Positions 25,201-35,992 of a stretch of DNA of 64,000 bases are shown piece after piece. The notes beneath the pieces were generated by a model. The model worked only from the letters and a program-made list of their open reading frames with translations. It was not told the origin of the DNA and ran no database searches. The translations under genes were made by a program, and so were the position numbers. The stretch lies in assembly GCF_001039355.2 (NCBI RefSeq), contig NW_019775713.1, forward strand, positions 763,856 to 827,855, in the 5' to 3' direction. The stretch is from Lingula anatina (Eukaryota; Brachiopoda; Lingulata; Lingulida; Lingulidae). Each line of letters begins with the position of its first letter. The stretch's first letter is position 1.

Positions 25201-25784
25201 AGTTGATAAAAATAAGTATTTCAAACTTTCATAATTGTTCCCCAGGGTTTAACGAGCCGAACTTCAGAGCCCAATCCAACATCAGCCCGGAGTTGGCAGC
25301 AGAGAAATGGGTTCAACTTCAGAAAAACGTCCCCGCCAATGTCAAGATGATCAGCCCTGCCGCCGCGCCCTGCGACACAAACGACAAAAACACATGCAAC
25401 ATGCAATTCTCAACATGGTTCACGAGATTCTTCGCGCGCTGCAACCAGCTGGGCGGCTGCCGCATCGATTACGTCGCCACCCATCACTATACCTGCAACG
25501 CCTACGACCTCTTGGGCTATCTTGGCGCCGTCTATAATCAGGTGAAAAAACCACTCTGGGTGACGGAATTCTCGTGCCCTTGGACCAGATACGATGCTAC
25601 GCCAATCAAGAATTTCATGCGCGCGGCCATTCCCATGTTGGAGAAGTCTTCTTTCATCTACAGGTACGCTTGGTTTGCACACCGTCTTCAAAGCTGTCTG
25701 GGAAGCTTTCTATGCCCAACCATCAGTCTCATCGACACCAATGGCCAATTGACCGAGTTGGGCCGCCTCTACCTTAGCCTGTAA
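22298..25784 (+). CDS. secreted GH128 (Asl1-like) glycoside hydrolase, copy C
   Basis: Exons 22298-22443, 24523-24650 and 25246-25784 give 270 residues. The start codon follows an acceptor-like TGTAG by three bases, and the N-terminus MRKLGW is one residue shorter than the MTEKLxW of the other B/C-type copies. Both catalytic glutamates are present (GFNEPN E95, VTEFSCP E199). It shares with C' two changes in conserved blocks: PMLWNLAH where other copies have PM(F/I)WG, and YAWFAHRLQSCLGS instead of YAWFEHRLPSCQGS. Intron 1 is 2079 bp, twice that of C', because a central segment was replaced by DNA containing a Tc1/mariner relic. Intron 2 holds a foldback MITE. AATAAA lies at 25964-25969. Confidence 0.9.
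23250..23780 (+). mobile_element. Tc1/mariner transposase relic in intron 1 of gene C
   Basis: Translation gives a degenerate DDE transposase core: a VRFHLYR-like block (for DESRF-L), NRVYRYPEEAYDEAY, a TPTVVIDENLNQ block, and after a frame change LPWSSKSPHLNHID, matching the family's LPWP-SPDLNPIEH motif. The catalytic acids are mostly lost and there are frameshifts. Terminal repeats were not recognised. The surrounding non-homologous segment spans roughly 22640-24165. Confidence 0.7.
24667..24820. mobile_element. foldback MITE in intron 2 of gene C
   Basis: The ends GGGAGTCTCACTAAAT and ATTTAGTGGACTCCC are near-perfect inverted repeats, and the centre pairs AGGGGGTAA with TTACCCCCT. The same element sits at the same site in C' (37352-37506) but not in B or B', so it inserted after the B/C split. 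Confidence 0.7.
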
Positions 25785-26376
25785 AATGAAAGAGTTTTGT
25801 AACTCAGAGAGATACGTTTGAGAAAATGAAAGTACAGCAATTAGAAGTAGTATCATTTTTCTTTACTGTTAATTTAGAACTTTTGTTTGGGGAAATTTCG
25901 TTATAATGAAACTATTTAAATTCAGAAGTGAGACCGTTATGTAGGGGGAATTGTGTGTATCAAAATAAAATAAGACTCTTGATTAATGGATTGATTCATT
26001 GATTGATTGATTGATTAGCGTTAAGTGACAAAAATGTACCGTAAACTTACATCTGTAAATGCCTTTAAACTTAATTAATTGTAAAAAAACGACATTATTT
26101 CAGATATATACCGCCCGCAAATGAAAACCGGCAATGACTTACCGTCAGTATTCCAAAACATCCTTCTAATGCACTTGAAAAAGTTTGATTTTCTTATTAT
26201 GAATTAAAAGATATCGTGAACATAGATGATTAATAGCATTGTGTTGGATGTACGATAAAACTTGTCCAGGGAGTATTTTTGCATCAGATATTCACTCTAT
26301 TCCCTTTAAACATGGACATAACTCATTATGTCCATGCTTTAAACAATTATTCACCAGACTACCCTCTATCGCTTTA

Positions 26377-26883
26377 TGATGATGTTTATTTACGTAAATT
26401 TAGGCCACTAGCCTATATTACATTACAGTAACAGGAGTCAAATTTATGCCTTCTACATGTATATATCCCTAAGTTTGAAGCACTCATACACATACATTGA
26501 CAGATTTGTCAAGAGAGTTGCATCTTCAGATTTCATGAGCTTATTGAAGTTGAATATGTTTGCCTGAATGCCGGGAATATATTTTGATCTGTAACCATTA
26601 TATCGTGGACACACAAGCACGAAATGGTACTCGTCCTCTATGTATGCTTCATTATAAGCGTTGCAGCAGAAATCACAATGTCTAAATTTGGGATCTATAT
26701 TTTGATGTCTACCCCTCTCGATTTTTAGATCATGACACGAGGTTCTAAGCCGTGATAAGGCATTTCTAATCTTCCATGACGTAATTACAGTTAAATAGCG
26801 CTCCACATTTAGCATAGTTTTATACTCACTATAGCTATTCAGCTTACTATTGCCCTTCACATCAGCGGACCACTGTTGAAATG
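26377..26883 (-). mobile_element. 5'-truncated LINE fragment with 13 bp target duplication
   Basis: The direct repeat CTCTATCGCTTTA occurs at 26364-26376 and 26884-26896. The equivalent site after C' (about 39049) has it once and no insert. On the minus strand, 26860-26453 encodes 135 residues with HCDFCCNAY...EDEYHFVLVCPRY, the C-terminal zinc-knuckle typical of non-LTR reverse transcriptases. The 3' end is a short CAT-repeat tail. Truncation, tail and 13 bp duplication fit target-primed reverse transcription. Confidence 0.9.
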
Positions 26884-27935
26884 CTCTATCGCTTTAAAGC
26901 ATTACAAACTGCTTCAGCAGCAATGATTGTGCACATCTTTTCGATATGTTCATCTACATCATCGCAAACGCATTTTCAACGCGTAACTGCTGTGTGATTG
27001 TGACTTTCATTGATCGGTCGGCCTTAACTATTCCCCTCGTATGTGACCTAGTGTTTCTGAGTGAATTCCAGAGTTCATCATAATTAGGGCACATCTGATA
27101 TTTCTTTATATATGTGATCCTGTGACCTGTGGCGGAGTGATGTGTTGATAGCCCGAATGGGACTGTCTAAAATAGCACAGCATTGTAGACTGCGTGCTAA
27201 AAGAAGTTGTCCCAGATTAAGATAAGTGTTATATATCTTTTCAAAAAAATGGAATGCGTTGTCAATCAAATTCCAAATTTAGGTCGATGTGTTTTCAACT
27301 ACATGATAGCAGTGTGGAATTAAAAGGGACTCGGCGTTTGAGGTATTGAGATTTTACCTAAATTTTTTACTCTCAATTTTAAGTAACTTTTATGTGCATT
27401 GACCATATGTAAGACAATATACATGTACTTATAAGTTAGTATGTATCGTAGGCAGGATTTATTAGCGCGTTAAAGGTACATGTGTACGTGTCGCTGTTCT
27501 ACTAACTCTGTTGAAATCAACAACTTTGCAAATAATTTGAAGTATAGTGTGTGAAATATGCGTGGGCATTTCGAAGTATAATTTTAGAAAAACAACAAAG
27601 ACCTCCTGGGCTCTGCAAGGTAGGCGGTGTTAATTGAACAAAATGTTTTCTCCGTGTGATTTTGTTGAAGTAAATTAAAGATATCAATGTGTAATCCAAG
27701 GGTGTGTGTGGCTAGAAATAAATTCTATTTCCTTCAAGATTTAAAGTGATTTTCTTAACTAAGCTAAAATAAGACTTCCATGGCTTTTTTTCTGATTGAT
27801 AAAGAATCTGTTAAACAAAATGGCAAGAGTAAATAATTTATCAGTAACACAAAGAGAGTTTAAAAAAGTTATTTCGTACTTACTGATTTTAGCAGGAAAA
27901 AAACTATTAGACAGAATCACCGTATATTATAATTA

Positions 27936-27938
<3 letters not shown>

Positions 27939-28005
<67 letters not shown>
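27939..28005. repeat. (AT)n microsatellite
   Basis: An uninterrupted AT run, with its counterpart at 40100-40176 in the second unit. Confidence 0.95.
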
Positions 28006-28007
<2 letters not shown>

Positions 28008-28282
28008 GGAGAAAGTTTTTCATATATGGCGTTTTTCCAACGTTCAACTTAGAGGTTGTTGACATAAAATTGAAGATAAAATCTTTATGTTATATTAAAC
28101 AAATACTTACTGACTATTTAAACTCTTGGCCTTTCATTGAATAAATAAGATAGAGCGACCAAGAAGACCACGCAACTCCTAGTACATTATGGTGGTGCTG
28201 TTCTTAATGTTCGTGACACATATTCATATTATTTATTTGTTTGTTTGTTTGTTTTTTTGTTTGTCTGTTCATTTAATTAATT

Positions 28283-28283
28283 N
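28283..28283. other. assembly gap (single N)
   Basis: The sequence changes abruptly. To the left is the 3' flank of gene C, ending at the same point as the flank of C' before the N at 40482. To the right is intron 1 of an A-type gene, starting at the base equivalent to about 14323. The join sits inside a foldback arm, a likely assembly break. Confidence 0.9.
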
Positions 28284-28442
28284 CGGTATGGATGACAGAC
28301 ATCTAAGCCGCTTGATTGCAATTTAGTGAGAATCCCCTTAGAGATAGATAGATCCACAGTTAGTACGATAGGGTCTGGAAATGGTCCCATACTGCAGACA
28401 TGCACAATTAAAAAGAAAAGTTTAGCCTCACGCAGCGTGTTT

Positions 28443-28487
<45 letters not shown>

Positions 28488-28864
28488 TTTATTTGCACAT
28501 AAAAGTGGGATGGTACATATTTGATTAAAGTAAAATAGTAATTGTAAGAAAAACATATCAAATATTAAAACATTTTCTAAAATACATTTAAAAGACATTT
28601 AAAATACATTTTCATTTTCAAGAACAGCGTTAAAAGTGAATCTTTGGGTGTATTTGGTTAAATCATAAAATCAGTGACAAGTTCACAATGCCCAGGGTAT
28701 AAAAGTCCTTGAGGCTCTGTTCACAGTTTCGGCACTTTAAAAATCTGGGCACTCTGTATCTTATAAAACTGTCCATTCCGTGTTGGTAAAAGGTGGTGGA
28801 TTTTGTGGTCAATAATGTACATTTTTGAAGCAATATTTTACACAACTCGTCGCGTATTCTACAG

Positions 28865-29888
28865 GTATGATTGGAAAGCCACCGGCAAGAACCAGTGCCA
28901 CCCGAACATTGAGTACGTTCCAATGATCTGGGGCCTCGGTTCCATGAACTCCATTACATCAATTCACGGAGAGAAGTACTTGTTAGGTAAGATTTTTTTC
29001 GTATTGTTTTCATATACATTTTTTTGGTGGATTACATATGCACATGATATTCTTTAGAAGAATGTGCTAAAATTTCATAATGACCTTGCATTCTTATCAT
29101 AGACCTGTTTATCATGTATCGTGCAAGTAAACTCAGGTGATTCGTTTATTTATCCAATTACTCATTCGAATATTCTAGGAGGTGTCCGCTTTATTCATCA
29201 GAACATGGCGCCACGGGTTAGGGGTCTACAGCGTTGTGTAAATGCAGCGTGAGAATGATATATTCGTTTCGATAGTCATTTCCTATTAGATTTTAATTTA
29301 TTACTTAGTAATGTTTATTATCGGTTTTATTTATTTGTCATGTTTACTCCTTCAGGCTTCAACGAACCAAACTTCCACGCCCAGTCTAACATCATGCCGG
29401 AGACGGCCGCTGAAAAATGGATGGAGATCCAGAAGAAAGTGCCCTCTAGCGTCAAACTGGTCAGCCCGGCTGCCGCCCCCTGTAACCCCAAGACGGGCCA
29501 ATGCAGCATGCAGTACAACGAGTGGTTCTCCCGGTTCTTTGCTAAGTGCAAACAGCTCGGCTGCCGCATAGATTACGTGGCCACCCATTCCTATACCTGC
29601 AACGCCAATTCCCTCATGGGCTTCTTGACCGCCGTGCACAACCAGGTGCAGAAGCCAATATGGTTGACAGAATTCGCCTGTCCCAACACAAACAATAATG
29701 TAGCTCCGATTATGTCCTTCATGCGCGCGGCGGTGCCCATGCTAGAGAAGTCGTCCTTCATCTTCAGATATGCCTGGTTCGAGAGCCGACTTTCGCACGC
29801 CCAAGGTCATTTCCTTGGCACGTCCACTAGCATCCTTGACAATAGCGGAAAGCTTACCCATCTTGGTCAACTTTATCTGAGCTTGTAA
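28865..29888 (+). CDS. GH128 (Asl1-like) glycoside hydrolase, copy A' (5' exon missing)
   Basis: Exons 28865-28986 and 29356-29888 correspond exactly in length and phase to exons 2 and 3 of copy A. The signal-peptide exon would lie upstream of the N at 28283 and is absent. The encoded part differs from A at two residues (Q116 to K and K187 to Q in A numbering) and keeps both catalytic glutamates. The absence of exon 1 is best read as an assembly artefact and not as gene decay. AATAAA lies at 29961-29966, at the same distance from the stop as in A. Confidence 0.88.
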
Positions 29889-31632
29889 CTGACTGACAGT
29901 AGATTTAATTTGCTGGTTGTTGTCAAGTTTTGTTGACTCAGATATCCGTTTGACTGAAATAATAAATGTGCATCACTGTGACCATCAGTGGTTTTGTTTA
30001 TTTATTCTTGGTTAACTGGATTTCTTGAAGTGGATGTGTTTAATTGAAATATGCAAAGTTATAAATTTTCTCAGTTTCTTTTGTTCACTTTCTATCTGCT
30101 GCTATTTTGTTTATCCAAACCATCTCCAGATCTCTATATATATCGCTTGAATTTTACCTTTATTCGCAACACTTGTATTCGTATACTTGTACACTGTAGG
30201 GCTATATGGGGCAAAAAAGTCGATGTGAAATGGCACACGGACGGGGCAATTTCGAAAAACCAAAATGATTTGTACATACAGATTTAATCTAAATAGTTTG
30301 AGACCCAATTCCTACTTTGAAGCATGAAAAACAGATATTGGTAACAAAATTATCAGTAGATCCGGTTTTGTGCACTGCTAAAATTGTTCATTATGACACA
30401 AGACAATTTATTCATTGGACACCAAAAATTTTAAAAAAAATGAACTTGATTTTTGATGACCTTATCGTAACGAAATCGGTTTATCTTCTTCTGGAAACAT
30501 TAGACTCCTTGTCCTTTGAGACCTTTGACCACTCACTGTTCAATAGGTTAGATTCTAATCAGTTCAAGTTCGCTAATTAAACACGGATTAAAATTAACAC
30601 AGGTTCATTTTAAACTACATAGGATACAGAGAGCGTCACGTGACCCTCTGCCTCTGCAATATCCCGTTAGCAGTTAAAAAAAAGGCTGTTCCAAGAACTA
30701 CTGCCGGATCTTACACTGTAGTTAGTTCATTGGCTATAAAAATAAATCCAGACCTGAGCTACAACAGGCACCACCTAAAAGCCTCGACGTTAAAAAAGTG
30801 AGTATACTTATAATATAAACATACACGAGTACATGTGTAGATGTAATGTATATATTTTTAAAATTCAGTATTTAAATCGAGGGTCACAGGTAGTCCTCTT
30901 CTACTTCTCAAACCACAGGGTTTAACGAGTTAAAGGAGAGAAAAACGGGCAATCTGGCCTTGTGAACTACAAGTTCACGTGTAAATGCTTTAAAATTCAT
31001 CTAGAGAAGCGTAGAAAAATAAATTACCCCCTCCCCCCCCCCCCAAACATCAACTCTTGGAACCTTTGGAACCGTTTCCCGTTCGTGCCGCCAACTTATA
31101 GACCAAATTTCGCCCACATTTCAGTCAATAATATTGCGCAATTTCGCAATATTCAGAAAATGGGCTAGTGATACGCCAAAAACTGATTAGGATTGGCCCT
31201 GTAAAACCTCAAATAATGGCAATCGGTTCAGGTTCTATTTCTATAGACCCCACTTGCCTGGACGATGACCTTTCCAGCACGTGCAAGGATCAGCCCACCT
31301 GTCCAGTGCCACGAGTATTATGTCCAGGGTTACATATGTAGATATATTAGGCACTGAACTAATGTGCTCCTCTCAATTTCGTCCAGGTTTAAGGTGTAGA
31401 AGTAGGTTTTGGTGATATTTTTCAAGTGGCACATATATTTCTGATTTTCTGAAGCAGAGGTCTTTAAATCTTTCCATTTTTTTTGCCAGTTACTTTTGAT
31501 ATGTAATATTTGTTAAGCCTAAATCAAACCATATTTTTTTTCGGTATCGAAAATCCTGTTTGTCGTCGCAAAGGATGCATGCTTTCAGGTTTATTATCAT
31601 TTTTTCACCGCATTCTTCATTTATTTATAGAA
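29889..31632. other. A'-B' intergenic spacer and gene B' 5' region
   Basis: It is colinear with 15946-17880 but lacks the 173 bp MITE and the hairpin. The TATA box TATAAAAA at 30735-30742 and the non-coding exon ending at 30797 are conserved. Confidence 0.65.
30735..30742 (+). promoter_or_regulatory. TATA box of hydrolase gene B'
   Basis: TATAAAAA at the position equivalent to 16986. The donor AAAAAA|GTGAGT follows at 30798. Confidence 0.6.
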
Positions 31633-34104
31633 ATGACAGAAAAACTCGTGTGGTCGGTGCTATTCTTGGCCATCGCAGTTGCTGCAGTAACCGGTGTGTC
31701 CTACAAGAAGGGACTCGGTTTTGGATGGCAGGATCTCAAATGCAGGGATTTCACTCCTTTTGTTGGGAAACTGGCATGGTGGTAAGTGGCTGTTTAAAGA
31801 CGGTATCTAACAAAAACATCTAGACGGTATCTACCAAAGAAAACTAGTAATAGAAACAACTAGAACTTCAACAAAGGAATGGACAATCCTGAATTCTCCA
31901 TTGGGGGATAATCAATTCTAGGAAGAAAATATAAATAGTGACGAACGCTGATGTAATATTTCTTTCTTTAACATTTCCGTCGAAATCAGTCATTTCATGC
32001 CTTCTCCCTGGTGTTATCCAAAGACAAGTACTGTTAGTTCCTCAGTCGGGCTGGTAAATTCTACATTGTAATTAAAATGAAGTTTGCAAATGGGCAGTTC
32101 CGGTTAAATATAATTTCAAATTTATACCGTACTGTTTTTCCATTTTTTTCATAGTTGACAATTTTCCTTAAACTACAAGTTGAAATTGCCTGCTGACAAA
32201 AACAATATTGTTGCTGAAATAAAAGCTATGGCAAATGCTGAGCTCTGATAAAGTCGAATCGATGAGCCGCATGTTCAACCTAATGTAGTGATTCGTGAAA
32301 TAGTAGACCCAGAAAAACCAATGTGACTCTTCCGCTTTTCGATACTCTTTTCTCTCCCTTTGCCCCCCCCCCCCCCCCAAAAAAAAAAAAAAAAAATAAA
32401 TAAGAAGAAGAAGAAGAATTAATAAATAGTTCAACAAGCTAAATGGGATACAGCATATCCTCGTCAAGTATTTTATATTTTGCTTTTCTCCCTCCCCTTC
32501 CCTACCTCCCTTAATAAATATCACGTAACTGTCATCTTGAGGTTAGTAGCCTAAGTTAAAAACTTATGGATGGATTTTGATGACATTTTCAGAAGAGATC
32601 GGAAGTGGGCTAACTTGGAATCGATAGGATTTGGTTGATTTTTCATTCATCAATTAAATTACCAATAACGGGAACTGAGGTCCCTTGGCGGAGGTCTACG
32701 CTCTCTAAATGCTTAATTTCTATCTAGTTATATATCAATATTATTACAATTTTCCTATATCTATTCATATTTAATCTAATATTTTAGTATTTAATTTAAC
32801 TTAATTTAATTTAATCTAGGTATGATTGGCGGGTAAGTGGCAAAGACCAGTGCACTACAGACGACAGCTTGGAATACGTACCCATGTTCTGGGGCCTGGA
32901 TCACGTGCCAATGATAACCAACATCAGAGGAAACAAATACTTGCTGGGTAAGACATGGCCTCCGCTATTTCAAATGAAGCATTTGTTATTAAGCCACAAA
33001 AGAGGGAAAAGGAAAGGGGCACAGTATAACTGTATGACACAGATACTAAATTAATAATAATAGCAACTTAAAGGCAAAGAAAGGATGGTGGAGTCTAAAG
33101 GGAGTGCATAAGTTGAAACAACCGTATGTTGGTTAATAATCAGGGTGAGTAAGGCCATAGTCCTTTACTTCCTTTTTAAGAGGAGAAACATAACACTAAA
33201 ATTTATTGGTCCGAGATCACCAAATTATCAATGAGCAACAATACGGTAAACTTGTGGTCTACGCTCTTTTTGTGCACGTGCATTTATGGCTATAAACTCA
33301 GTGATTTTCTGAGAAATGTAAAAAAGCTAGGATAACAATGCATTTGCAGCACTTTGTACAGAAAGTCACATGCACTCAGCAGAAACAACGTGGGAGCCAC
33401 GTGACTATCACTTTGTTACGACATCACGTGAGCCCCACGTACCGGTAATGTGTTTACCACTTTGTCATTCCAGAATGTGTAACCAGCAATAATAAGAGTT
33501 GATCAGGTGAATGTTCCGCAAGTTGATAAAAATAAGTATTTCAAACTTTCATAATTGTTCCCCAGGGTTTAACGAGCCGAACTTCAGAGTCCAAGCCAAC
33601 ATCAGCCCGGAGTTGGCAGCAGAGAAATGGGTTCAACTTCAGAAGAACGTCCCCGCCAATGTCAAGATGGTCAGCCCCGCCGCCGCGCCCTGCGACACCA
33701 ACGACAAAAATACGTGCAATATGCAATTCTCCACGTGGTTCACGAGATTCTTTGCCCGCTGCAACCAACTGGGCGGCTGCCGCATCGATTACGTCGCCAC
33801 CCATCACTATACCTGCAACGCTTACGACCTCTTGGGCTATCTTGGCGCCGTCTATAATCAGGTGAAAAAACCACTCTGGGTGACGGAATTCTCGTGCCCC
33901 TGGACGAGATATGACGCTACGCCAATCAAGAATTTCATGCGCGCGGCCATCCCCATGTTGGAGAAGTCTTCGTTCATCTACAGGTACGCTTGGTTTGAGC
34001 ATCGCCTTCCAAGCTGTCAGGGAAGCTTTCTATGCCCAACCATCAGTCTCATCGACACCAATGGCCAATTGACCGAGTTGGGCCGCCTTTACCTTAGCCT
34101 GTAA
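31633..34104 (+). CDS. secreted GH128 (Asl1-like) glycoside hydrolase, copy B'
   Basis: Exons 31633-31781, 32820-32947 and 33566-34104 give 271 residues. Exons 1 and 2 encode the same protein sequence as copy B; exon 3 differs only at residue 226 (K here). Signal peptide, GFNEPN (E96), VTEFSCP (E200) and YRYAWF are all intact. Intron 1 keeps the poly-C/poly-A tract near 32366-32396. Intron 2 has the uninterrupted ATCACGT site that is split by a palindrome in copy B. In the 3' UTR a GGGGAACTTT-type unit is expanded at about 34210-34250, and AATAAA lies at 34313-34318. Confidence 0.92.
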
Positions 34105-35992
34105 AATGAAAGAGTTTTGGAAATCAGAGAGATACTTTTGAGAAAATGAAAGTAGTACAGCAATTAAAAGTACTGTAGTTTTCTTTACTATTAATTTAGA
34201 ACTTTGGTTGGGGAACTTTCGTTGGGGAACTTTGGTTTGGGAACTTTTTGAAACAACATGTATGTAAATTCAGAAATGACATTGCTATGTATGGGGTCAT
34301 TCTGAATATCAGAATAAAGTGACACTCTTGATTGATTGATTAGTGTTGAGTGACTAAAATTTACCATTAACCTATATCTATAAATGAATTTAGACTTTAT
34401 TAATTGCAAAAAAAAAACGCAATTATTTAGACAGCGTCCGTCAGAAAACGGCAGTGAATTACTATCAGCATTCCAAAACATCTTTCTAATGTTCCAGAAA
34501 AAGTTTGAATTTCTTGTTATGATGAAAAGATAATGTGAACATAGATGATCAATAGCATTGTGTTGGATGCACTAGATATGCACTCTATTCCTATAAACAT
34601 TTATGCACCAAACTTACCCTCTATCGCTTTAAAGCATGTCAAATTGCTGCACCAGCAATGATTGTTTCAGTGCGCACTTCTCCGATTGTGCTCATCTGCA
34701 TCATCGCAAACGCATTTTCAACGCGTAGCTGCTGTGTGATTGTGACTTGCATTGATCGGTCGGTCTTACTTTTCCCTTCGTATGTGACCTAGTAGTTCTG
34801 AGTGAAATCCACAGTTCATCATAATTAGGGCACATCTGATATTTCTTTATATATATGATCCGGTGACCTGTAGCGGATTGATGTACTGATAGCCCGAATG
34901 AAACTAAAATAGCATCGCACTGTAGACTGCGTGCTAAAAGAAGTTGTCCCAGCTTAAGATAAGTGTTATATATGTGTGCAAAAATAAAATGCGTTGTCAA
35001 TCAAATTCCAAATTTAGGTCGATGAGTTTTCAACTAGATGTAAGCAGCGTGGAAATAAAGGGGACTCGGCGTTTGAGGTATTGAGATTTTCTTACAATCT
35101 TTACTCTCAGTTTTGAGTAACTGTGCACTGTCCATATATAGAAGGTTAATTTTAAGTTACTATGTATCGTAAACAGCATATGTGATCGCGTTTAAAGGTA
35201 CTATTACACTTGCAAATGACTGTTCATATAGTGTGTGAAATATGCCGAAATAATGACGAAAAAATAATAAAGCGACTAGGACGACCACGCTGCTACTAGT
35301 CGACGCGGTGGTGGTTTTAATAATGTTCATCAGGCTTTTTAATGTTATTTATTTATTTATTTATTTATTTATCTGTTTGTTTGTCTTGGAACCTGTGGAA
35401 CCGTTTTCCGTTCGTGCCGCCAACTTATAACTTCGCCCACATTTCAGACAATTATATAGCGCAATTTCGCAATATTCGGAAAATGGGCAAGTGATACGCC
35501 AGAAACTGATAAGGAATGGCTCTGTAAAACCTCAAATAATGGCAATCGATTCAGGTTCTATTTCTATAGACCCCACTTGCCTGGACGACGACCTTTCCAG
35601 CACGTACATGTACAAGGATCAGCCCACCTGTCCAATGCCACGGGGATTATGTCTAGGGTTACATAAATGTATGTACATGTATATATGTATATATTAGGCA
35701 CTGAACAAATGTGCTCTTCTCAATTGCGACCAGGTTTAAGGTGTAGAATAGGTTTTAGTGATATATTATATATTTCTGATTTTCTGACGGCATCGTTCTT
35801 TAAATCTTTCATTTTATGCCAGCTATTTTGGATTTGTTTAATTAAATTATCAATTACTTTTTTCATCCTGAAAATTCTACCATTTTTTTTTTTTTTGTTT
35901 GTTTTTTTCAGTTTCAAAAATCGTGTTTTTCTTGGCAAATGTTGCATGCTTCATGTTTTTTTTTTCACCGCATTCTTCATTTAAATAAAGAA
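34105..35992. other. B'-C' intergenic spacer
   Basis: It is colinear with the B-C spacer but lacks the foldback MITE of 20829-21040 and retains about 170 bases after the stop that are deleted behind gene B. A (TTTA)n run lies at about 35346-35372. No gene is seen. Confidence 0.6.

Larger units (their letters stand above)
25785..28282. other. 3' flank of gene C up to assembly gap
   Basis: It has an AATAAA at 25964, a hairpin at 26306-26343, the LINE fragment, and an (AT)n tract at 27939-28005. Much of it is paralogous to the gene B 3' flank. The final 120 bases resemble the DNA about 0.6 kb upstream of gene C, as if another gene copy should follow. It ends at N 28283. Confidence 0.6.
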
